Shown here one piece after another: positions 33,370-44,754 of a stretch of 64,000 nt of DNA. Each line of letters starts with the position of its first letter. Within the stretch, counting starts at the first letter, position 1. The notes beneath the pieces are model-generated. The model did no database searches. It saw nothing but the letters and a program-made list of their open reading frames with translations, and was not told where the DNA came from. Position numbers and translations under genes: made by a program. Source of the DNA: Spirometra erinaceieuropaei (taxonomy: Eukaryota > Platyhelminthes > Cestoda > Diphyllobothriidea > Diphyllobothriidae); NCBI GenBank assembly GCA_902702965.1, contig CACRXP010000029.1, forward strand, positions 214,099-278,098. Reading direction: 5' to 3'.

Positions 33370-34377
33370 CGATAGAAGCAAGCAGACGAACTCCAGAAAG
33401 CGGTTTAGAAGAAGAAAATGCGAGCAATGGAACCAGGAATTTAGTGGCCTGATAATTCAGACTCCCACTCGAACCCATCATCAGAGACAATCGCAGATAA
33501 GGGTGATCGTGGCACAAGGAATGCAGTATATTTAGCACGTGGCTGCTGTGGGACCATATGCCTACAGTAATTAACAGCTCTCGCAATCATCGCTGGGGTC
33601 ATAATTGATGCGGTGGTGGCTTGTCGATCCGAGTCCGAGTCGTTAATTGCCGTGATGTCGTCATCCGTGCTGGATGCTGGTGTGACGATTGCTCGGCAAA
33701 CTGGCTCACTGTCACCGTGATGATTGCTCACCCGCGCCCTCCCCACGTGACTGATTCTCCTGCCCAGGGAAAATCGCAATACGGAATAGGGCACCGGGAG
33801 GTCATTGTGCTTGTTGATGGATTGCGGGCCTGAGAACCATGACTCGAGCAGCTCGCGGCTCACGCGGTTGTCACCCCTTGCGAGGATTTCGGCCTCTTGA
33901 AATTTGAAAATATGGCCGGTCCCGTCGAGTGTGCCGCCACCTGAGAGTTAGCGTCTTCCCGCCTCACTGCTGCTGCGTGCTCGGTAATTCGCGTACGGAG
34001 TAATCTCCCAGTTTCTCCGACATAATTGCTTTGTCCGCAACTACACCAGATCCGGTAAATGAATCCAGACGTGTCCTGCCGTGGCAGCGGGTCTTTTGGC
34101 CTCATGACTTGGCGCCTAATGGTTGCTTCCGGCCTGTGTGCAACCCCAACTCCAAGTGGAGTGAGAAGACGACTGACGGCTTCCGAGACGTTCTTCACGT
34201 ACGGAAGAGCCCGCCAAAGTTTGGGGCCCCAACCCTGGTAACCGTGTCTAATAAATACTGCACTCCTTTTTCCACTATTACCCTTACCTGCGATTGCCTT
34301 TGATGATGGGTTGAAATAAGAATCCCAAACGTCAGGCCAACAAGTTTCTTGTTCCATTGATCGTATCTCCGTTTTCT
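33370..34377 (-). mobile_element. Penelope-like foldback unit with 12 bp target-site duplication
   Basis: A 1,008 bp insertion flanked by GACCTAATTAGC at 33358-33369 and 34378-34389. The left end begins CGATAGAAGCAAGCAG, then a decayed hammerhead tail (33443-33491). The minus strand carries the C-terminal half of the PLE protein (next entry). At the right, 34245-34376 is an inverted copy of the tail region, with decayed ribozyme boxes TTGATGA and CAAACGTC. Confidence 0.9.
33441..34235 (-). pseudogene. Penelope-like C-terminal fragment with GIY-YIG endonuclease
   Basis: Read on the minus strand, similarity starts in the linker (LWRALPYVKNVSEAVSRLLT near 34235) and runs into the GIY-YIG domain (GFIYRIWCSCGQSNYVGETG, then RLLRTRITEHAAAV). 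A frameshift near 33880 joins to the frame with SRELLESWFSGPQSINKHND and a low-complexity end. GIY-YIG domains in PLEs nick target DNA for target-primed reverse transcription. The reverse transcriptase is absent, so this is a 5'-truncated dead copy. Confidence 0.88.
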
Positions 34378-34389
34378 GACCTAATTAGC

Positions 34390-35288
34390 GTCTTTATATT
34401 TCCCGTCATCGATGCACAGAAGAACAGGAAATTACAACGCCTCCAGCGTGAGAATTACTGCATGCAACTCTGCGGATTTTTCTACAAGAGATATCTTGCT
34501 CCACCCAATTTGATTAACGAGTGAATAACGGCATATATCCACAAAATACTTATAATTTCGAAAGTAGAATTGATTTTGGGCCGTCAAATTTTGGTGTAAA
34601 TGTGACTTAAAAAGGGAAAACACCGGTTGCTGAGTCGGACTTCTTGTAGTCGTGTAAGTCAACAGCAGAATACCGTTGGAGCACGCGTCTGGGCTCTTCG
34701 TTAGTACCTGTTTTATGAAGTATGATAAATATTGCGACAGGGGTTAAATATGACAGAGAATGAAGCTGAATAAAGACGCCGAAAAAACTTCTTAGGGAAA
34801 CGGAGTGATAGTTTTTAGATGATGCATCCGGTCAATTCCAGACGCCTGGAAAATTCGCATATTTCCTGCAAAAGCTTGTCTTTACAAGAAATTAATGATA
34901 TTAGCCTGCATACAAAAAACACAATATTATGTGTCTTTTGCGTTCTAAATGTGAGAGACTGGCTTTATTCAATGAATAGTCTGTCTACCACAAGCTCTTC
35001 GTGGTGGCCATCGATGCTCTTCAGTGTTGATTACTCTCTTTTGAGTCGGCCTACAAGAGTGCATAAAACCGCCAACTTTGGAAAGTGATTTCCCTGCGGA
35101 CGAACTAGGCGATTTCCAAATCGCTGAGAGGCACAAATTGCAATTGCCTGCTGATTGCTTTTCCTTATCACATACAACAAAGGGAAAATGCCCATCTTAC
35201 CTGAGGTAGGTGTTTGTATTCCAAAGTTTCTCACTCGCAAGGACAACTGAAGAATGGGTAATTTAATTATTTTTTCGCCCCTCACTGC
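34390..35288. other. No recognised gene
   Basis: Short unrecognised frames. Confidence 0.4.
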
Positions 35289-35750
35289 TTGTACCGAGTG
35301 AGCGTTAAATCGCCGGAGAGATCACACCCACAGCGGTGTGTGTGGGGCCGAGAGACTGATACATCTGATTGGTCGCCTCCAGACGAATTTTCAGAAATAT
35401 TCGCCAGACGCCAAGCGCGCGTGCACACTCGGGCCTTTATAAGTAACAGGTCTGGCGACGGTGGCGAATTTTTGCTCGCTTGTATCTCCTGTGAGAACGG
35501 CCTCCCACAAGCAGTCGTCTCGCTCAAACGCCGACGCCGCCGCCCCTAGGAGCATCCGCCGTCTGCAGACTGACAAACGAGTGTCGCCCAGTGGCCTTCC
35601 GGCGACTCAGCTGTACTTTTTGGTGGCAGTTCTGATCTCCACCGCGATTGTGAATTTATTGTTTGATAGGCAGCTGATTGCAACCAGAAGAAACCGTTCG
35701 AGTCTTCTTACTCCTTCCCCACCCCTCAGTAACCACATCTAAGGAATGAA
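35289..35750. other. GC-richer stretch with overlapping frames on both strands; possible promoter-bearing repeat
   Basis: Frames at 35289-35549 (+), 35282-35527 (-) and 35461-35742 (+) overlap and none is recognised. A TTTATAAG box lies near 35435. It could be an LTR or a promoter region, but no terminal repeats were found. Confidence 0.3.
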
Positions 35751-37835
35751 GGTGAACTCTAAAACAGCCGGCAGCCTTGGCAATGTACGGGCTCAATTGG
35801 TCCAGCTCTAAACAGTCGACACTGGCTCCTTCAGTGCCGTTTGCGGCGCGCTGAATCCGATGGACTTTTATGCCAAACAGGTGCCGGTTCAACTGTGCGC
35901 GAGTGAAAAGCGGTCACCTTCTGGGTGGCGATTAATCCCACAACGTGTGCCTCATTCAGTCCAAAGGTTCGTCTAACTTTTGATGTAGACGGCTGGTGCT
36001 AGAATTCGTGTGCTAGGTGACGGACTCTTCGATTTTGTAGAGATCAGACGGTTAGTGTCTACTTTAAGCTACTATAGTCTAGCAGTAGGGAATAAGTGTG
36101 TTGCATTATCAGCTATTTTCGTTAGAGCCGAAGCAAATGGTTTTTAAAAACGGTGAGGTATAACTTCTGCGAATATCTTCTCATTTGCAGCAGTTTTCGT
36201 TCGTTTCAATGCGATCTAGTACCTGCGCTGTTTTATTTCATTGACATAACCTACTCCCTTTCATGACTATTCGCTAATACATTTACTCCATGCAAATTAA
36301 AAGTCACCTTAAGAGCATTATAAACGCTCGCCAAATGTTGAGGTTTAGGGCAGCGAACAACAGGGAGCATTTCGAAAGTGGTCGGATGGGTCAAACTGTC
36401 GGCGACATTAAAATGAACATAGTGCACCTTTAAATATTGCACAAGAAAGCGTATGCGCAAACTGGGTGCTAAGGTTATTTAAGTATCTTACGGCAGTCAT
36501 ATTAATTTCGGTTTTAGTATTCTGGTTTTCAAAGTCTGTTTTATGCATCTCACAGAAGGCCTACTTCTCTGAAGTGTCAAAAACTAACAAATTTATACCA
36601 CGTTGTGTCGTTTATGCTTGCAGATAGGGCTCAAAAATAAATTTCCTTTTAGTTTTATGCCTATGGACTTCCTTTTAAACCCATCTCTTCTGTATTTTAA
36701 GTCGCTTAACCTGTATTGCGCAAATTTTCCCTATTCTAAATTATTTTTTTCCCGAGCATAGAAATATTTGGCACGATGAGCGGGAATGTTGGTGACTTAT
36801 TTCAGAATACCCTTTTGCAGCTTGGTCGAAATCAGTATTACGCACCTCCTGCCGTAGTGAAAATCACTGTCCGCGACAAAACGGACTTTGCCGAAATGAT
36901 CTATGAGGGCTAATGTTCACCTAGTGCGATATTTCTGTTTGCTGCCCGACATTTGTAAAGGGCCAAAAGTGTCTGCGTTGCCTGGGTGCAGAATTTATGT
37001 CCGCCGTGGCACTGCGTCGGCGTCTTCAGCCAAACCAGACTGCAGTTATCTTGACGATCAAGTAGCGAGAGCCTGATTGCGGCAGTGCCCATTCAAATCT
37101 AACTCGGTCTCCGGACTGGACGATGCAGTTCTATGCAGCTGCCGAAAATCAATAAAGACTGCTCATTTGCCTGTGGATAGGCATTTCAGGTTAACTCCTG
37201 TTACGACGGAAGTTCTGGCACGTTCTGGGTCTCTACATATCCAGGTATTGTGCCAAAAAATTTCAGAATGCAATAGGCCTAGCGAAGGAAAGAAAGAGTA
37301 GGCGTAGAAGAACACGAAGTTACAATGACATACAAATTATAATTTGACAACTGACAACAGCGTTGGCCGAGGCCAGCTGTTCTTTCTCTGATAAAAATGA
37401 AGGAGGAGGAGGAAGAAGAAGAGGAGAAGGAAGTAGCGCCATCCGAAATCTTCCCTTTATGACCTTGCGGACTCAGACAGAATTTTATCTTTTTCTCTCG
37501 AACTTGCCACAACCGGCTGGTTACTTACTCGCAAAAGTCATTCACATACTAAAGCAGGTTCAGCCGCTCCGCCTGTCCCGTCGTGATGTCTCGACCGCGA
37601 CCGCCGACATTACGGCGTAGTATGCGGTGACTCTCGATGTCAGTAGTCCCGCCGATCGCACTTGCAATAGCTATTGCCGTCACTTCACTCTGCGCACCCA
37701 TGCTGCCATTCCTGCCTGCATACCACCTGTTCTGATCTCTGCAGCCAAATCAGCTAAAGCCTACCCAGGAGGGATTCATTAAACGGCAGCGAGTCTCTGG
37801 ATATTGAGCGCATATGCAAAACCTGGACGACCTCT
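35751..37835. other. No recognised gene
   Basis: No conserved frame. A GGA/GAA-rich tract lies at about 37399-37430. Confidence 0.4.
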
Positions 37836-37840
37836 CAGTA

Positions 37841-38156
37841 AGATGTGGTTATGTAGCTCCACTTGATGGAACTAATACTTTTGGGGTTGGAGCTAGGGGC
37901 TAAGGTTGGGAGTTAGGGTTGGGGGTTATGATTAGGGGTTAGATTTCGGGGTTAGATTTAGAGGTTAGGGTGACTTTTTCTCAACCACTGAAAGTACAAC
38001 CGCGAATACCCAATAGCTTCTCTTTTGTATACAACTACTTAACCTCGTCACCCGTGCGTTCCCCGGCCCCACCTGTAAAAACCTCTGCTACCACCGGTCC
38101 CGTATTAAGGGTGACTGGGGTTTGTTCACTTCAGGTGGGACTACTTAACCACATCT
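37841..38156. mobile_element. Short inverted-repeat element with internal TTAGGG-like array
   Basis: A 316 bp copy in the opposite orientation to 9893-10200. The left end is AGATGTGGTTATGTAGCTCC; the right end on the other strand is AGATGTGGTTAAGTAGTCCC. GGGGTTAGGG-like units fill 37877-37970, and the unique part near 38040-38100 (CCCCACCTGTAAAAAC) matches the other copy. Confidence 0.85.
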
Positions 38157-38389
38157 GACCTTATGATCGGCTGAATGAAGGTTAAATGAGACCGAAACAG
38201 TACTTTATAAACCTATTCGCATTCTTTGTCGTCATTCCTCGCCACACGTATGTGTATATATAACGTAACCAGTTCACTAAGGGCGCATCAGGCCAGATGC
38301 AGACGGATGTTTCACGGTCGTTACATAGCCAACTCTGCCCGACCTCTCTTGCATAACGCGGTCTTTCCTCGCCCAGTAGTACTTGAAAA

Positions 38390-39106
38390 CGTGGTGGCAA
38401 TCCGGCGGGTAGTCGTGTCCCCTTCGGTTCCCCTGATCTCTAGGATGTTTCATCACTTCCGCTCACTGTCCCGTTCATTCATGCCTGTTTGGCGGTGTCT
38501 CCGAAGTAAATATTATAGCCACAACTGCATCAAGTCCGATGGATATAGTGTGTCGTAGTGTGTAGTGTAGCCGTAGTGTGACGCAGTCTGTCAAATCCCG
38601 TGCCATAAGTGTCCTTGCCACTACATAGGCCAAACAGGACGACGTCTCAGCTCAAAAATACTTGAGCAGAAACGGGCTGTTCGAAGGGGCGACCCACTAT
38701 CTCAAGTCGCCACTCACACGCTGGAGGAAGGCCATGAGTTCGACTTCGTCGGCACGCGGATATCAGCGTGAGCCGGCAACAAGACGGGGCGAGAACTGTT
38801 GGAGCCGCGGGTGTCGGACACCAATTCTATCAATATACACATTGATTTGCCTGCGTGTTATCACGCACTCCCCCACGCAGCCAGGTGGCGCAGCTCACAT
38901 CGCTGCGAAGTACAAACGGCGTCACCACGCCGCGGGACCATTGTAGACCAGGCGGCACAAACCAGACCTAACCACGAACGTAGTCCCCCCTCGCACGGAA
39001 CAACGATATAAATGTTCACACGTTGCTGCACTCTAGCAGTCTCTGATGATGAACTCCAGTTCGAGTTCGGAAGTTCAGGCCAATAAATCTATCGTCCCAG
39101 TAATCG
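38390..39106 (+). mobile_element. Penelope-like element, family C: GIY-YIG fragment and tail
   Basis: On the + strand, 38587-38763 reads CQIPCHKCPCHYIGQTGRRL and then SSKILEQKRAVRRGD, followed by SQVATHTLEEGHEFDF, a GIY-YIG endonuclease of PLE type with its N-terminal cysteine pair. A stop and a frameshift follow, then RELLEPRVSDTNSINIHIDL in the next frame, the usual PLE C-terminal block. The tail at 39043-39095 has CTGATGA and a perfect GAACTC/GAGTTC stem II, but GGAAGTTC in place of GAAACGTC, then AATAAA. The Tc1 transposon at 39109 is inserted in the tail end. Confidence 0.85.
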
Positions 39107-39108
39107 TA

Positions 39109-41017
39109 CAGTACCTGTGCTAACTCATGAAATGTCACGAATTAACACAGGTTAACGCCTTTAACGCAAAATCGGTAAACACTACGGCTCCCACAGTCTG
39201 ATAGCGGAAAATAAACGATGTGCCAAAGAAATAAAGCAAAGTTTGGTTAAGAAAATATTATTTACTGAGATAAAAATAAATAATTTTCGACAAAAGTCAC
39301 ATTTTCGAGAAACGCCTATATTACAACCAAGTTAATAAAGGCTACGTATGAGGACGTATAAAGGAGGAGGGCGCATAAAAGGTCAAAAATAATTAAGGAC
39401 AGAAACAGATAAAAAAATTAGTACTTTGTAGATTGTCCATTCGAATTAATAACAGCAGAAAGTCTGTCCGACATAGACATGACAAGGTTATCTATGGTGG
39501 ATTGTAAAATGTAATTATTGAGTATGAAATCCAATTTTTCCTGCATTGAAAGAGTCTTCTTAGCTTTGTGCCAATTTCTTTTGACTATTCCAAAAAGATT
39601 TTCGATTGGATTAAGGTCGGGACTGTTGGCCGGGATGAAAATGGATTGGAGGCCAATTGCGGAGAGCGTGGTTGTTGTCTAAAATGTTAGATTATGTTTG
39701 CAAGCGGCATCAAATTCGTACCTCTTTAGAGCGGTGGACAGGTGCATTGTCCTGCAAAATTACAGTATCCATTCGGCGCCGACTTATGCCGTTGTAGCCG
39801 AAAGCATCCTTGACAATTGCAATGAACACCTTGCTGTTGATGGTGTCGGATGTTGACCGCCAGACAGGCCGCTCACCGAATTTAATCGCCATCCAAACCA
39901 TCATCCGCCGACAGTTCTTGAATGTTGCCGTCGGTGTAGTATGTTCTCTTGGGAAGTTCTTTCCACATATGACAGTTTGGAGCGACTTCGTAGGCTTGTC
40001 TAAAAATAGAACCTCATCGCAGAAGAAAATGCTCTTCCAAAATGAAGATCTGTATTCAATATAATTCTTAGCAAATAAAAGCCGTTCTCTAATTAGTTTT
40101 CTACTTAAATATGGCTTAATCATGGCCTTCCGCCGCTGCAGTTCAAATTCCTTCATCCTTTTTCTAATGATGTTCATAGAAAACATCGGCAGATGTTCCC
40201 GCTGAATGGCCTCAATGGGCATGTAATGAAACTTTTTTAATGTACGACGAATAAAATCGTCGTCTTGCTTACTTGTGGACCGTTTTGGCCCCCCTATCTA
40301 ATTTCTAGGAACAGTTTTATCATTAATAATGCGCCACAGAGTGACCTTGCTAATATTGAAAATATTAGCTAACGACTCACGCGGGATTCCTTCCGCCGCT
40401 AATTTTCGAATGCGCTGGAAGTCAACTTCGGATAAGTATTGTTTAGACATGGTTATCGTTTGGCGTGGCAGAGCAAAGTGACGGCATGTCGCGCGAACTC
40501 AATATATATTCGTTTACGACACGCATTTTCAGTCTGGTAAAACAATCACACTGATAAACTTTTTTATTTCGGTATTTTGAAACATAAAACTTTGCGAATT
40601 TGTAAAATAGAATTTTTAGATAAAGAATCGCACGTTATTTCCTGAACACAATAAGAAATAATTTATCTGCATTTCCCTGATTTTGTTGATATTGAAATTT
40701 AATTTTTTCTTTTTGTTCGAAAGTTTATCAAAAAATTTCGTCCTTTTATTAATCTTCTTAAAGAGATTAATAAGGTTACACAAAGAATTTCCATCCGAAA
40801 GCTTTAATAGCGTAGGAAACTGCTTGAATATCAGGAATCCTCCGATTTCGCCTTAATCCGACCCGTTTTCTATACAGATCCGTATCAAACTTTCCTTCAG
40901 AAAACGGTCTTTTCGTCCTTATTTCAACTAAATAAACACAAATAACGACACCAAAAATACGCTACATTGTCCACTATAATTTTGACCTCGGCATTTCATG
41001 AGTTAGCACAGGTACTG
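39109..41017 (-). mobile_element. Tc1/mariner transposon, full length, related to family 1 MITEs
   Basis: A 1,909 bp element with perfect terminal inverted repeats of about 26 bp, CAGTACCTGTGCTAACTCAT then GAAATG, flanked by TA (39107-39108, 41018-41019). It carries one broken transposase gene on the minus strand. Apart from positions 6-8, the terminus equals the family 1 MITE terminus. It sits inside a PLE tail: PLE end sequence precedes it and CCTTCGTCTTCTT follows it at 41020. Confidence 0.95.
39418..40450 (-). pseudogene. Tc1-like transposase (broken)
   Basis: From ATG at 40450 the minus strand reads a helix-turn-helix DNA-binding region (VDFQRIRKLAAEGIPRESLA, then NISKVTLWRII). A TAG at 40300-40298 interrupts the frame, which continues without a shift. 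The DDE core follows: the first Asp in FFCDEVLF (near 40015), the second in VILQDNAPVHRS (near 39755). Near 39713 a 1-base shift and another TAG intervene. SPDLNPIENLF (near 39625) then carries the third acidic residue, and the frame ends at 39418. Total length of about 344 codons is typical for Tc1 transposases. With two stops and one shift it cannot make protein; the catalytic residues survive, so decay is recent. Confidence 0.93.
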
Positions 41018-41039
41018 TACCTTCGTCTTCTTTTAAATA

Positions 41040-42600
41040 GTGTGTTATGTTTCCTTTTCTAACGATGGTGTTCATTGGGTTTCACGATGTGCCACCCAAT
41101 TGTTGGTTCTTTTCGGTAATTCCGAACTACAGCAGTCGCAAAAACGGCAACGGCCATGTCAGCAAACTACACTGTAACAGTTCAACCGTCATGGCCTACG
41201 ATGTCATCCGTGTGCTCCACGACAGCGTGAAAGCAGGGACAGAGAATTACATGTGAATCAGTTTATAGTGATAGTAGACACGCACAGCATCTACCGCACT
41301 CTCTCCTCCTGCCCACCAGGGCTCGGTGTCAAGACGTAGTCAAGAAGAACGGGAGTGAGAGAGAGCGCAGATGGCCGGTGCGGCCGGTGTGTGTACCGCC
41401 ATACCCGACTCGGATCCTACGGAGTAGCAGTACCATAAAGGCCCTATTAAGAAGGAGCCATTACAGCCTGACTCAGTCCACCAGGTGGCCACTCAAGGCA
41501 CAAACACACGACTGCGAGGACCGAGTTATCCCGTCAGTCGGCAACCGTCCAAGTCATGGCTTTTAGGGCTCGGTGATTGCTTCAGGCACGTTAGATTGTT
41601 TATACTGAAAAAAATGCACTGAGTCGTCGACCTCACTCTCTATTCCCGTTCCCAGGCCCGAGCCACCGTCAGTTGCCTGGTTCGGAGAATGGGCTCAGTG
41701 GCTAATATATCTATTGAACTCGTCAACATGCGTCAGATACACGATCTGGCCTCCCCAAACAGAAGCACCCGGTTGCCACACATCAGGGGTGGGCAGCATG
41801 CATCTCGCATGTATGAGGGTGCCAGAGGTCGCGTTAGGAAGGAGTCGTGACAGCCTGGCTCTCGGCCCACCAGTCCACTACCCCCAATCAAGCACAAACA
41901 CAACTGGCAGGCGGTGTGGATTGAGTTGAGGCGTCAGTCGGCACTGCGCTTGGCGCATCGTGATAGTCTCAGGCTAGGATCGCACAGACATCAGAGGGAC
42001 CACATGGAGAGGGAGCAGACTTTCCTAGTGCTCGACAGGCTCTCACCTTCTCAGCTGTCAAAATACCAGTTGTGTTGGGTCGGCTGTTTCCTGCCTGCAG
42101 CTCAGAGTCATTATGTTCTACAACAGTTAAAGTGCATTTGCTCACCAAAGCTCATGAGAGTTCAAATACGGTTTCCGAATCCTCTTCTCCCCCCCTCAGA
42201 CACAACCTTGTGTTGTCAACGACAAAGCACCTGCAGAACATAGTGAGGCACCGAAAAAGAAGAATAACTAAGACGGCCATACATGCAAAACGATTCATCT
42301 AGAATCATGATTTCCTCTGAAATGTGATGCTTAAGAAACAGTAATTGGCAGGACTGACTTATATGGCTCACCGAACAGAACAGGGGGTCAGGAAAGCCCC
42401 GCCCAAGTAATAAAGGTGGGCCTGCGCATAATTCCGGAAAGCGAAAAATATTTCCGGCGTCCTAACTCCCCGGCAACAGCCCTAATACAAACCTAAACTG
42501 TTGCCCTTACCTTAATTCTTAACTCCGCAGTTAACATTAGCCGCGACTTTAACTACCCAAACTTGATCCTGACCTAAGTTATCGTTAAATTTATATCAAA
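41040..42600. repeat. Diverged duplicated stretch (41440-41560 and about 41825-41960), otherwise no gene
   Basis: AAGGAGCCATTACAGCCTGA through CGTCAGTCGGCA near 41450-41545 recurs, diverged, near 41848-41943. No coding frame is shared. The block ACAGCATCTACCGCACTCTC near 41284 has an inverse near 44470. Nothing else recognised. Confidence 0.5.
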
Positions 42601-42602
42601 CC

Positions 42603-43092
42603 CTAAGCCTGGTGTTGAAGAAGAAGACACGATCGCCGGGACAAGAGCTTTATTAGCCTGACGTTTCGGACTGCCACTCGAATCCATCATCAGAGACAAA
42701 GAAGCAGAAACGGGTGGTTGTTGCACAAGGGGCTGCTGTATTTATAGGATGCAGTAGCCAAGCTGCCGCATACCTACGAACATTCACGGCTCCCCCTTTC
42801 ATCCGGGATCGTCGCACTTGGTGTGATCATTGCTTGATGGCCGACATTCGAGTCGATAATTGCTGCAATTTCATCACGTGCGTTGGGTGTTGGCGTGATG
42901 ATTGCTCGACCATCTGACGCACCGACCCCGGTGTTGGGAAAAGTGTTCACCTCTGCCTCCTAAGCCTAATCCTTTATTTAACCCTGATCCTTATCTTTAA
43001 CCCAACCTTAATTTCACACGAAATTTGATCAAAGCCACCCGTATTGCAAGCGGTTTCTGTTCTTATTTCCTGTTTAGGTTGGCAACGATAGG
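42603..43092 (-). mobile_element. Penelope-like tail, inverted twin of 48470-48945
   Basis: The unit starts with the GAAGAAGAAGACACGATCGC end and an intact hammerhead (42654-42701), continues through the C-terminal low-complexity region and a CCTAA-rich patch (42960-43015), and ends TTGGCAACG. The inverse of the whole stretch is at 48470-48945 with very few differences. No GIY-YIG frame is present here. Confidence 0.88.
42654..42701 (-). ncRNA. Hammerhead ribozyme (type I, PLE family A)
   Basis: Minus strand: CTGATGA (42687-42693), a 5 bp stem II including one G-U pair, and GAAACGTC (42660-42667). Helix I AGGC/GTCT is intact. Confidence 0.8.
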
Positions 43093-43094
43093 AT

Positions 43095-44750
43095 GAGGGA
43101 CCCGACTTAATTGTCGGTAGGCTGTGGATTGTGTCGTATGGTATTTTATCTTGGCATTCATTTGCAGGTGATCGCCGGCATTAAACTGCTAAAAACAATT
43201 ACTTCCCATGACCTCAAACCATTCCTCAAACCCTGCTATTTTGTTTTTGAAAATTTACCTTTTGTCTATATGTTTATTAACGCGCTCATTTCGGCTGCTA
43301 TGCGAAAGCTTACAATCAGACTTTCAGCAGAAGTCTAGACGATTTCTGTGTTTTCTTGCCTTTCTTCAGCATACTGTCTGGTGCGCTGCTCCAAACCTAA
43401 AATCCCCATTAGCACAATGTCCTTATGATACGATCCATAGTCTACCGACAGTTATTTAGGGTCCTTCACTTTGCCGTTGCCAGTCGGCCCTACACAAGAA
43501 TTTTCCAAAACCAGAACTGGCAGAGAGATATTCCTTTACAGTCCTTCGGCTGGAAAGTACTCTGCCCGAATCTTTCAAATCACAAGCGAAGATTGCAGGA
43601 CTATATTCATAGTTGAATATTTTATCGTTTTGACTCGGTAGAACCTAAGTTCGCAGATGCTATTGCTAGCTCAGGCTACTTATTGCGCATGTTAAATGCG
43701 AAATGATACGCCACACTCCATTTTGAAATACGGGCATCGTGTAATGTCCAATGAAAAATAACCCACTTTTCCAGGGACAAGGAATGCCTTTAAACAGCAA
43801 AATAAACTTTTGTCAGCATTTTGATTTCGGTTAAATACATGCGTAAAACGGCAAAGCCACATACAGGCATAGTCCACCCACAGAATGTACAAGTTCCATG
43901 AGATCCGAAAGTTAGGTTTCTATCAAGAAAGTTTGTCTTAATCAGGTTTTTTTGAGGTAAACACTCGTTTTTCCGTCATATCAGAAAGAGACCCCGGAAA
44001 ATTGCCAAATTGCCAAATTCATAAAAACAGACTTTTGGTAACTGTCGAATAGTGTGCGTATAGTTATTTTCGGTCGTACAATCAAAAATAGCCCACCGAC
44101 ACACAACCGCATCAAAATTCTAGATAGGACCACCAAAATTAGAAAACATTTTCTCCTTAATCCGCCCCCAACGTCTTGTCTGACAAGTTCGCGCCCGCAA
44201 AAAATGATTCCCTGTTCAGTCAAATGTTTCCGTAAACAACGACACGCCGTACTGTCCCACCTTCTCCACCATCTCCCAAGCACCGCTCTGGTGTGCCGCG
44301 ACGTGCGGTTGAGGGAGGTCTGTGTTGTGTCTGCTGCGAAGAAATCTTATTATCGCCTATTCTGACGCATAGACGAGCCGTTTAGTTTTGAGAGCCACTG
44401 TGCTAAGTCTCATCTTCAGTCATGTGGGTGTTGTACTGCCATCAAGGCCTGATGGATGAGGGAGGAGAGAGTGCGGTAGACGCTGTGTAAATCTTCCTCA
44501 CCTCGAACTTATTCACGCGCAAGTTATCGGTGTTGTTCCTACCGCGTGGAGAACACGGTGGACTACGAGGCTTGTGACGGTTGAGTTGTTATCTAGACGA
44601 TACATTCGTAGGGAGAGGGTACTTAGGTGATACTCCCCCATGGAAATAACCGTCGGCATTTGTCTTTTGATTTTTAAATAAACCGAAATTCATTAAGCGT
44701 TTTCAATTCAAAAATATGTGAATTTTTTGCCGACACCGATCCCAGTAAAC
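43095..44750. other. No recognised gene
   Basis: Short frames only. No family resemblance or RNA gene seen. Confidence 0.4.
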
Positions 44751-44754
44751 CTCA

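Noticed and set aside
35289..35750. A TATA-bearing LTR or CpG-type promoter
   Set aside because: No terminal repeats, target duplication or downstream gene could be found, so it is listed only as an unexplained stretch.
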